14,456 nt of DNA from Spirochaetaceae bacterium (GTDB taxonomy: Bacteria; Spirochaetota; Spirochaetia; DSM-27196; Salinispiraceae). Below are positions 7,212 to 13,187 of this stretch, piece after piece. Position 1 is the first letter of the stretch. Every line of letters starts with the position of its first letter. The stretch lies in NCBI GenBank assembly GCA_007129335.1, contig SKVS01000279.1:1-14456 (forward strand), given 5' to 3'. The notes beneath the pieces are model-generated. The model made no database searches. It worked only from the letters and a program-made list of their open reading frames with translations, and was not told the DNA's origin. The translations under genes and the position numbers were made by a program.

Positions 7212-8522
7212 TTAATGTCCGAGATATCTGCCCCAGACCCATCCACTGATACCTTCCAGCTCAGGTACGTTTACCTGAATCCAATAGGAACGATGAGACA
7301 AAATAGAGACCGAAGGAACGGAAATGCCGGTGGGATACACAGGGGTGAGCAGGTCTAACCTCTGGATCAGGGAAGAATTTTGGTGGGGGCTTCTGCGTAA
7401 TGCCGTATTGGGTTCCAGAATTCGCAGCTGACTGTTGGTGCTGAGTTCAAGAGAATGGGAACGAACGGGTCCGGGTTGGAAACCATTTCCCTCAGTAAGC
7501 AACGAATAGGCGAAAAGGGTATCATGAAAGCTGCCTGAGTACTCAAAAAGAATGCCTGGGGTTGAAGGAAGGATTCTTTCCCCTATATCGGTCGAGGGAA
7601 GGGTGGAAACAGTAAATTGAGGTCTGGCTATTGAGGTTATGATTCCATCGGTCCTTTTGGAATACTGGTACTGAACCCTGGGTTGATCAGGATGAAGGGT
7701 AATCAAGGCAAAGGTTACCAAGGTAGAGGTAGGGGGAAGGGGGTTTGTAACAATGAGTGCCAGTTCGGGTACGGAAGGATCCTGGCCCGGATTGAGGGAA
7801 AAAGTAAGATACCCCTCAGACGGAAGATTTCCCGTAGCCGGAAGGTAGAACTCAGGAATTATAACGTAGGTTGCTCCAGGGTAATGTATGGTAAGAAGTT
7901 CTACCGGTTGCCCTATGGCCCTGGCATGGTTATACGGTGGATCCAGGCTTATCGAATACCGGAAAGATTCTATAATTCCGAGGGTCAGGTGTTCGAATAC
8001 CTGTGTAGGAAAGAAGAGAGCATTGTTCCCTACATACCCTCGGTTACCGAAGGCATCTTCGACAAAATACGATCGTATATATCCTATTCGATCGAACGCC
8101 CAAGGTTCAAAACGGAGTATTTGCACCCGTTCTCCCCGAGCTAACCGGGTTACCAATTGGGTAGACTCTCGATCTGCCCACATGGGAGAAAGGTTTTGCA
8201 GGATTATTCCTTGTTGTTGTACCCCCAAGGCAGTTTCCGGAAGGGTTATTGCATTACTCCTGTATGGCAAAAATGGTGTCATTGCGTTGGGGTAGGTCAA
8301 AGGATTCCCGGCACCCGGTTCATCGATTCTTTGTATGACCCATCCCTGAGTTGAAAGATGATGGGTTGCCAATCCCTGGTTAAGGTTGATCCTATTGGGA
8401 GACGCAAAATTGCAGGAAGTGACCACGAATCCTATAAATGCTATAATTCCTAAAAATACCATATATCTCAATAAACACAATAAAGAGAGGGTGCGGTAGG
8501 AGATGTGGGACAAAATTCTCAT
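7212..8522 (-). CDS. Probable lipoprotein with two SH3-like regions
   Basis: The 436-residue product starts with a hydrophobic signal (about residues 22-35) ending in FVVTSC, a lipobox with Cys37, so it is probably lipid-anchored on the periplasmic or outer face. Two regions resemble bacterial SH3 (SH3b) domains: about 112-170, with LARGERVQIL and a GNRGYVGNNALF ending, and about 365-435, with NTALRRSPHQNSSLI and a C-terminal SGWVWGRYLGH. The middle is beta-rich without a motif I recognise. SH3b domains often bind peptidoglycan or serve as protein docking modules. The start is uncertain: ATG 8522 gives 20 extra residues before the signal, whereas ATG 8462 gives a more typical Cys17 lipobox; neither has a strong ribosome binding site. 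It is divergent from the dehydrogenase gene with only 53 bases between. Confidence 0.78.
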   Translation of the reverse strand: MRILSHISYRTLSLLCLLRYMVFLGIIAFIGFVVTSCNFASPNRINLNQGLATHHLSTQGWVIQRIDEPGAGNPLTYPNAMTPFLPYRSNAITLPETALGVQQQGIILQNLSPMWADRESTQLVTRLARGERVQILRFEPWAFDRIGYIRSYFVEDAFGNRGYVGNNALFFPTQVFEHLTLGIIESFRYSISLDPPYNHARAIGQPVELLTIHYPGATYVIIPEFYLPATGNLPSEGYLTFSLNPGQDPSVPELALIVTNPLPPTSTLVTFALITLHPDQPRVQYQYSKRTDGIITSIARPQFTVSTLPSTDIGERILPSTPGILFEYSGSFHDTLFAYSLLTEGNGFQPGPVRSHSLELSTNSQLRILEPNTALRRSPHQNSSLIQRLDLLTPVYPTGISVPSVSILSHRSYWIQVNVPELEGISGWVWGRYLGH

Positions 8523-8539
8523 GTTTCTTCATCCTGCCA

Positions 8540-8568
8540 TTGAGATTCAAATAGGACTAGATTAGTAT
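8540..8568 (+). promoter_or_regulatory. Candidate promoter placing transcription start at the dehydrogenase ATG
   Basis: TTGAGA at 8540-8545 (5/6 to TTGACA) is followed by a 17-base spacer and TAGTAT at 8563-8568 (4/6 to TATAAT). A start 6-8 bases after the -10 falls at about 8575-8576, on the first base of the ATG. No purine-rich ribosome binding site precedes the ATG, which would fit a leaderless message. Confidence 0.45.
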
Positions 8569-8575
8569 AACCGGC

Positions 8576-9589
8576 ATGCAAAATTTAACCTATAGACAAG
8601 CCCGTGACTTTACGGGAAATTCGCTTCAAGCATTTGGATTATCCAAAGCCGATTCCACGGTTGTGTCAGAAATTTTTCTTCGGGCCCATTGGCAGGGTCA
8701 AGGTCACCACGATTTAAGTTATTTGAACCAGCGTCTTACGTGGCTGGAAAAAGGACTGGTAAACCCCCGAGCCATGCCCCGGGTAATCATGGAAAATCAG
8801 GCTCTTTGTGTACTCGACGGGGAGAACTGTCTTGGGGAATTGGGTTGTACCAGGGCATTGGAACGGGCATTGAATTTGGCCGCTACATTCGGCATAGGTA
8901 TGGCAACCATAAGAAACTCGAATCATTTTCTGGCAGGTGGACCCTATGGGGAAATTGCTGCTGAAAGGGGAATGGTTGGGATTATTCTGTCTTCCACTGA
9001 CAAGACCATGGCTGGCCCGTCCGGTGGATCTGCGGTTATTGGGAATAATCCTATTGCCGTAGGGGCACCCGTGGGGCCAACCGATTTTGTGCTGGATATG
9101 TGTATGGCCTACGCAAGTCTGGGTACTCTGAACAAACAAAAACAACTGGGGCATTTTCTGGAAGATCATGTGGGATACGATAAGAACGGGAACAAGACCG
9201 GAGATCCTGGGGAAATTCTTGCAGGAGGCAGCCTTGCTCCGATTGCTCACCATAAGGGTTTTGGCTTAGCCCTTATGGTGGAAATGCTTACCGGTGGAAT
9301 AAACGGGGGTGCAATGGGACTGTCTATTCCCGAAGGTGGGGGTATTGGGGGCCATAGTCAAACTATTATCGCCTTGAATCTACAACCCTTCGGTGGGCAA
9401 GCTGTTTTTTCCGAAAGGTTCACCGAAATGATGGATGGGTTCAGGCAAATTACTCCGGATATTCGGCACCCCGGATCCAGGAGAAGTCCCTGGTCGGAAA
9501 AATGTCTAGACGAAGTCTGTGTTTTGTCCGAGTCAACCATAGCGGATCTAAAAACCTGGGAGAAAAAGCTTTCCATACCGCTGGGATAA
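8576..9589 (+). CDS. Malate/L-lactate dehydrogenase family (Ldh_2-type) NAD(P)-dependent oxidoreductase
   Basis: A cytoplasmic 2-hydroxyacid dehydrogenase of the family that includes ureidoglycolate, 2,3-diketogulonate and sulfolactate dehydrogenases, distinct from classical Rossmann LDH/MDH. Visible family landmarks are GLVNPRA (about 62), the catalytic-His segment IRNSNHF (about 118-124), IGNNPIAVGAP, VLDMCMAYASLG, DKNGNKTGDPGEIL, and HHKGFGLALMVEMLTGG. Length (337) is close to the usual 340-360. The family's early SHGV segment reads HHDL here, and the glycine after NHF is replaced by Leu, so this is a divergent member whose substrate cannot be inferred. No ribosome binding site precedes the ATG at 8576. 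It converges with the DUF1707/LiaF-like gene; only 4 bases separate the two stop codons. Confidence 0.88.
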   Translation: MQNLTYRQARDFTGNSLQAFGLSKADSTVVSEIFLRAHWQGQGHHDLSYLNQRLTWLEKGLVNPRAMPRVIMENQALCVLDGENCLGELGCTRALERALNLAATFGIGMATIRNSNHFLAGGPYGEIAAERGMVGIILSSTDKTMAGPSGGSAVIGNNPIAVGAPVGPTDFVLDMCMAYASLGTLNKQKQLGHFLEDHVGYDKNGNKTGDPGEILAGGSLAPIAHHKGFGLALMVEMLTGGINGGAMGLSIPEGGGIGGHSQTIIALNLQPFGGQAVFSERFTEMMDGFRQITPDIRHPGSRRSPWSEKCLDEVCVLSESTIADLKTWEKKLSIPLG

Positions 9590-9593
9590 GTAG

Positions 9594-10151
9594 CTAATCC
9601 TTGACCCGGATTTCTACACCGCCCAGAATGGCAATGCCCTGCACCCGAACGGTGGGAGCATTTGGGTCGTGGGATTTATTATCCCGGGAAGAGAATCCGC
9701 CCAGGATTCCCATTCCCGAAGTCACCACATTTACCCCCGGCGGTGCAATAATGTCTACACCCCCAAGCAAGGCCAGAGCCTGGATAGTCATTCCTTCCGG
9801 TGGTATTTCTGCTTCCCTCAAGTCAATATCTACTCCTCCGAGTACTGCTATGGCCTGATGATTCCTGGCAGCCAGGAAATTCCCTTTCATTTCCGTTCCC
9901 GAGAGTATGGCGATGGAGGTCTTCTGGGCAGGATAGGTTTGCAGAGAATGTCCCTGGGACCGCATTGGTTGGGCAACAGTAGTGGTCAAGGGAAAAGCGT
10001 TGGTCAGTTGCCCAAGAGTCTGCAGGTCCGTCGCCTGGGTAACCCTGGTAACCATAGCTTCATATTCATCAATACTGAGTTTGTCCGAGCTGTATGCCAA
10101 AGAAAGTTGGTCGAGCACGGTGTTTTTTTCTTGTTCCAATTGATTATTCAT
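9594..10151 (-). CDS. DUF1707/SHOCT-like plus LiaF-like beta-repeat protein
   Basis: The 185-residue protein has an N-terminal short helical domain (about 1-55, with LDQLSLAYSSDKLSIDEYEAMVTRVTQATDL) of the DUF1707/SHOCT type, a linker (about 60-85), then a beta-rich C-terminal half resembling the LiaF/'cell wall-active antibiotics response' domain. That half contains repeated glycine turns: IAVLGGVDI, LALLGGVDI, GMGILGGFS and IAILGGVEI, about 20-30 residues apart. Unlike LiaF proteins it has no membrane segment. Members of this group are linked to envelope-stress signalling in other bacteria; function here is unproven. The frame stays open upstream to 10340, but that part overlaps the methyltransferase gene and reads as unnatural sequence, so ATG at 10149-10151 is used. 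No clear ribosome binding site precedes it. Confidence 0.83.
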   Translation of the reverse strand: MNNQLEQEKNTVLDQLSLAYSSDKLSIDEYEAMVTRVTQATDLQTLGQLTNAFPLTTTVAQPMRSQGHSLQTYPAQKTSIAILSGTEMKGNFLAARNHQAIAVLGGVDIDLREAEIPPEGMTIQALALLGGVDIIAPPGVNVVTSGMGILGGFSSRDNKSHDPNAPTVRVQGIAILGGVEIRVKD

Positions 10152-10207
10152 AGTGCAAGAATACCATAAAACCTTGAAAAAGCTAAGGAAGATCGATAAA
10201 AAGAGGT

Positions 10208-10996
10208 ATGAAATTGGAAGATGAAATCCTGGCTCTTTACGATGATGCCCAGCTCTACGATGATCAGAACGCTGACGTAACCGAAGACCTTGAGTTTTGG
10301 GCTGAAATTGCCCAGCGTTACAGTAAGCCTCCTTTACCAATTATCGAACTTGGTGCAGGAACTGGCCGGGTCAGCCTTTCTCTGGCGGATCTTGGGTATC
10401 CGGTTCAGGGAATTGACCTAAGCAATGACATGCTCAATCTTGCCAGAAAAAAAGCCGCAGATATGACACCTGCAGATCATGGATCACTGGAGTTTGTTCT
10501 TGGGGACGTTCGTACCTACCAACCAGAAACGAAGGTTCCCCTGGTACTCTTTCCCTATAACTCTCTGAGTCATCTGGTAACTAATGAGGATCTTGATCGA
10601 TGTCTACAGAATATCCATTCCATGCTTGAACCGGGGGGAAGGTTTGTTTTTTCCGTATTTGTACCCTTGCCCCATTTCCTTGTTCGTGATCCTGAAGCCC
10701 TTTTTCCTGTAGGAACCTTTCGAGATTCGTTTTCGGGAAAAATAATAGATGTATTCGAATCAATGAACTACAACAAATGGACTCAGGTGAACGCCATAAC
10801 CTGGTATTTTTTCCGGGAAGGATCGGATGAGCCTCATGTGAGAACCCTATCCCTGAGGATGTTCTATCCTCAGGATATTGAGTATCTCCTGAAAGTGAAT
10901 GGTTTTACTCTGGAACAGAGGTTCGGAGACTTTGACTTTTCTCTACCCGATGCTGATTCTGTTGTTCAGGCAATTATTGCCCAAAGGAATGAATAA
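10208..10996 (+). CDS. Class I SAM-dependent methyltransferase
   Basis: A 262-residue Rossmann-fold methyltransferase. Motif I is IIELGAGTGR (45-54), the acidic end of strand 2 is in GIDLSNDML (Asp70), the adenine-contacting LGDVRTY is at 98-104, and motif IV/post-motif LEPGGRFVFSVFVP is at about 140-153. The C-terminal half is likely the substrate-binding part (RMFYPQDIEYLLKVNGF is typical of the family's last helix). Substrate is unknown. GAGG (10203-10206) is only 1 base from ATG 10208 but 7 bases from an in-frame TTG at 10214, so the true start may be TTG 10214. Its TAA shares its last A with the ATG of the thioesterase gene (TAATG), so the two are translationally coupled. Confidence 0.88.
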   Translation: MKLEDEILALYDDAQLYDDQNADVTEDLEFWAEIAQRYSKPPLPIIELGAGTGRVSLSLADLGYPVQGIDLSNDMLNLARKKAADMTPADHGSLEFVLGDVRTYQPETKVPLVLFPYNSLSHLVTNEDLDRCLQNIHSMLEPGGRFVFSVFVPLPHFLVRDPEALFPVGTFRDSFSGKIIDVFESMNYNKWTQVNAITWYFFREGSDEPHVRTLSLRMFYPQDIEYLLKVNGFTLEQRFGDFDFSLPDADSVVQAIIAQRNE

Positions 10997-11784
10997 TGAA
11001 ATCCATCTTTCCCTGGTCTGAGACAGTACTTATTGAAAGCGGGGATGTAGACTTCAATCATTCCATTCGGGCAAGTACCATAAATCGCCTTATTCAGGAA
11101 ATAGCCTGGAAACACGCTATGGCTCTAGGGGTCGGGTATGATAACCATGCCTTTCGGGATCTGAGTTGGGTGTTGGTCCGCTTGGAGTTTGAAATTACCG
11201 GTAGTCTTCCTCAATGGGGTGAGCATGTCATTATCCATACCCAACCGACCGGTATTGAAACCCTGTATGCTCTGAGGGAGTTTTATCTCGAGGTTCAGAC
11301 CTCTGATGGCCCGCGGGAGTTCTGTCGGGGGACTTCCAGCTGGGTTATGGTACACAATACATCCCGCAAAATTATAAAACCCCAGGGTATGATTGATTCC
11401 TTGGTTCACCCGGATTGTAAGCCCTTGTACAACCGTGCTGCCTTGAAGATTTCGTTTCAAAACTCAGATCTGGAATGGGAAAACAGGGGAATTGTGGTTC
11501 CTGGTTACAATGATATCGATGTAAATGACCATGTGAATAATTGTAGTTATCTCTCGTGGATACTCGATTCCTTGCCCCGGGAACACTTTGAATCCTATAC
11601 CTTTTCGAGGATTGCTCTCAATTACATTACCGAAACTCATTGGGGAAACAGCGTATCCCGCTACAACGGAATTCTTTCCCGAACTGAAACCAGCCTGGAA
11701 ACGGGGCATGCTCTAAGCTTTTCCCCAACACATCCAGCTAAGGCTGTATGCCTGGGAAAAATATTCTGGAAAATCCGGGAATAA
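10996..11784 (+). CDS. Acyl-ACP thioesterase (FatA/FatB-type)
   Basis: Predicted to hydrolyse fatty acyl-acyl carrier protein to free fatty acid and ACP, ending chain elongation in the cytoplasm. The 262-residue protein is a tandem hot-dog-fold thioesterase: the N-terminal half has VDFNHSIRASTINRLIQE and SWVLVRLEFEITGSLP; the C-terminal half has the hallmark DIDVNDHVNNCSYLSWIL, supplying the catalytic Asp175, Asn177 and His179, followed by a conserved Glu213 in NYITETHWGNSV. This matches plant FatA/FatB and bacterial homologues in motif order and is shorter only because there is no transit peptide. AAGGAA at 10983-10988 lies 7 bases before the ATG, and the ATG overlaps the methyltransferase stop by one base. 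The pairing suggests joint expression; a shared lipid-related role is only inference. Confidence 0.93.
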   Translation: MKSIFPWSETVLIESGDVDFNHSIRASTINRLIQEIAWKHAMALGVGYDNHAFRDLSWVLVRLEFEITGSLPQWGEHVIIHTQPTGIETLYALREFYLEVQTSDGPREFCRGTSSWVMVHNTSRKIIKPQGMIDSLVHPDCKPLYNRAALKISFQNSDLEWENRGIVVPGYNDIDVNDHVNNCSYLSWILDSLPREHFESYTFSRIALNYITETHWGNSVSRYNGILSRTETSLETGHALSFSPTHPAKAVCLGKIFWKIRE

Positions 11785-11811
11785 TTGGGAATAATCTGGT
11801 AGAATACACCA

Positions 11812-11829
11812 CTTCGAATAATGTCGAAG
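11812..11829. promoter_or_regulatory. Perfect 6-bp inverted repeat upstream of the TK-like gene
   Basis: CTTCGA (11812-11817) and TCGAAG (11824-11829) flank a 6-base loop, 38 bases before the ATG at 11867. No T-run follows, so it is not an intrinsic terminator for the thioesterase gene. TAGAAT at 11800-11805 is a possible -10 just upstream, without a good -35. An operator is possible but unproven. Confidence 0.35.
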
Positions 11830-11866
11830 GAATAGTTTGACCAAAAAATAACTCTTTAGGAAGTGT

Positions 11867-13018
11867 ATGTTAACCGACAGCCATAATTCCGATGCAGCAG
11901 AGCTTTTTAAAAGCCTTGGGCTGCCCAATTTGACCATTCACCACGCTTTCGGCCATTTTGATTTTACCAGACCTTCCAGGAGAATTCTGGTAATTGGTCC
12001 CATGGGCAGTGGAAAGACCGAGTACAGCGCGAGAGTCTGGAGGGATGCAAAGGTAGCATTGCATAAAAGCAGCACCTTTGCTCGAAATACCCGTACCGCC
12101 CATGCAGACCGGAGAAATGTTTTTTTCATTCGCTCGATTCTCGATGCCGAACGGTTTACTGAATACCCCGATGATGCCCTTGCTTATCGGGGCGGGTATG
12201 AAAGCCTGGGTAAACGGATAGCCCGGATCAGGGATAGTTTTGAACTTGAAAGAATCCTGGAAGATAATCCGGATTGTGGAACCTTCATAGTCGATGAGGC
12301 TTCATTCTACGATGAGCGAATCGCCTATGTCATCTCAAGAGAATCGGAACGGAACGGCAGGGTTTTTATTTTTCCTACCCTCATTCTCAATTTCCGCAAG
12401 GATATTTTTAATCCTACAGCCCGCCTCCTTTTGGAAACAGCTACCGATGTTTTTCCCCTGACCGCATATTGTGAGCACCGGGATTGTATGGAGGACAGTT
12501 TTTACACCTACCGTTTTTATTTGGTTGAAGGGCAGGAGTGTCCAGCCTTGTTTTTCGATCCCCTCATTGTGGTTGGTGGTGACCAATTGAAGAACGATCC
12601 CCGACAACCTAATTACGCAACCCGATGTGAAAAGCATCACTATCTTCCAGGTAAAGAATATACCTATCTCATACTCAAACCCCTGGGTCTGGAAGCTGCA
12701 AGGGGTAATCTGGAACCCCTTATTGGAGAATTGCGCCTGTTAAACACCGATATTCAGTCATCCGCATTAGCGGGGCATTTCGAAGAAAAATATGGTCACA
12801 GACAGTCCGAATCATCTCTCATGAACTTGAATTCCCTCAAGGTACCCTGTATTGCTGAAAAAGCATTAATGTATTTGTTTCTCGAACAAAATCTCATCGG
12901 GGAGCACCAGTTCATAAGCATTACCCGGGAACTCAATCTCGATACGGAGTACCTGACACGTATCCTTACAGATAATGGACGGTCTGTTCGCCTGGAAGGC
13001 CAAGCCGAAAAGCTATGA
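11867..13018 (+). CDS. Thymidine-kinase-like P-loop protein with extra C-terminal domain
   Basis: This 383-residue protein has the layout of type II thymidine kinases, which phosphorylate thymidine with ATP: Walker A GPMGSGKT (44-51), Walker B with the catalytic-base position FIVDEASF (Glu144), a lasso-like segment FPTLILNFRKDIF (169-181), LTAYCEHRDC (Cys202, Cys207) and VGGDQ...YATRCEKHH (Cys254, His257/258), which resemble the thymidine kinase zinc site. Differences from typical 190-220-residue enzymes are a 40-residue N-terminal extension, a longer segment between Walker A and B (about 90 residues), C-x4-C instead of C-x2-C, and about 120 extra residues at the C-terminus. That tail (about 325-380) looks like a winged helix. 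AGGA at 11858-11861 lies 5 bases before the ATG. It precedes nucleoside-transporter genes, so salvage or sensing is plausible. Kinase activity is not certain. Confidence 0.72.
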   Translation: MLTDSHNSDAAELFKSLGLPNLTIHHAFGHFDFTRPSRRILVIGPMGSGKTEYSARVWRDAKVALHKSSTFARNTRTAHADRRNVFFIRSILDAERFTEYPDDALAYRGGYESLGKRIARIRDSFELERILEDNPDCGTFIVDEASFYDERIAYVISRESERNGRVFIFPTLILNFRKDIFNPTARLLLETATDVFPLTAYCEHRDCMEDSFYTYRFYLVEGQECPALFFDPLIVVGGDQLKNDPRQPNYATRCEKHHYLPGKEYTYLILKPLGLEAARGNLEPLIGELRLLNTDIQSSALAGHFEEKYGHRQSESSLMNLNSLKVPCIAEKALMYLFLEQNLIGEHQFISITRELNLDTEYLTRILTDNGRSVRLEGQAEKL

Positions 13019-13044
13019 GAAAGCAGGTAGGTTATTCCAAAGAT

Positions 13045-13090
13045 CATCTGTTCCTGAGAACATCTGTCACTGAGAACATCTGATGAAGAA
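13045..13090. repeat. Tandem 16-bp direct repeat upstream of the BMP gene
   Basis: Two adjacent 16-base units at 13045-13060 and 13061-13076 both read CATCTGT, two variable bases, then CTGAGAA; they differ at two positions. A third partial copy (CATCTG) begins at 13077. Overlapping the first junction is GTTC-CTGA-GAAC (13050-13061), a short dyad. The repeats lie in the 169-base gap before the BMP gene, 27 bases past the TK-like stop and about 60 bases upstream of the -10 boxes. Confidence 0.75.
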
Positions 13091-13118
13091 AGAGGAAAAT
13101 CATAGAAAAGTTCACCAA

Positions 13119-13150
13119 AGACTCGTCGAGTCTGTTATAATCACTATAAT
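13119..13150 (+). promoter_or_regulatory. Promoter region of the BMP gene: palindrome plus two TATAAT boxes
   Basis: AGACTC (13119-13124) and GAGTCT (13128-13133) form a perfect inverted repeat around GTC. It is followed by two perfect TATAAT -10 hexamers at 13136-13141 and 13145-13150. Neither has a good -35 (CACCAA or CTCGTC at 17 bases), and the palindrome fills the spacer of the first and the -35 zone of the second. Strong -10s without -35s suggest control by a regulator bound at the palindrome. The leader to the ATG would be about 30-40 bases. Confidence 0.55.
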
Positions 13151-13187
13151 TCAAAGAGAGAACCAACAATTCTAAAGAGGAGGAATT

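Noticed and set aside
7683-8295. Two long plus-strand open frames (153 and 135 codons)
   Set aside because: They lie antisense to the SH3-like lipoprotein gene, lack ribosome binding sites and show no recognisable protein features.
8714-9253. Minus-strand open frame of 179 codons
   Set aside because: It is the complement of conserved Ldh_2-family coding sequence and has no homology-like motifs or start signals.
10152-10340. N-terminal extension of the DUF1707/LiaF-like gene
   Set aside because: It runs through the intergenic region and antisense to the methyltransferase, with hydrophobic and basic stretches unlike the family.
11785-11805. TTGGGA and TAGAAT as a promoter for the TK-like gene
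   Set aside because: Only 9 bases separate the hexamers, too short for a sigma-70 promoter.
13045-13090. CRISPR-like array
   Set aside because: The 16-base units are directly adjacent with no unique spacers, and no cas genes are present.
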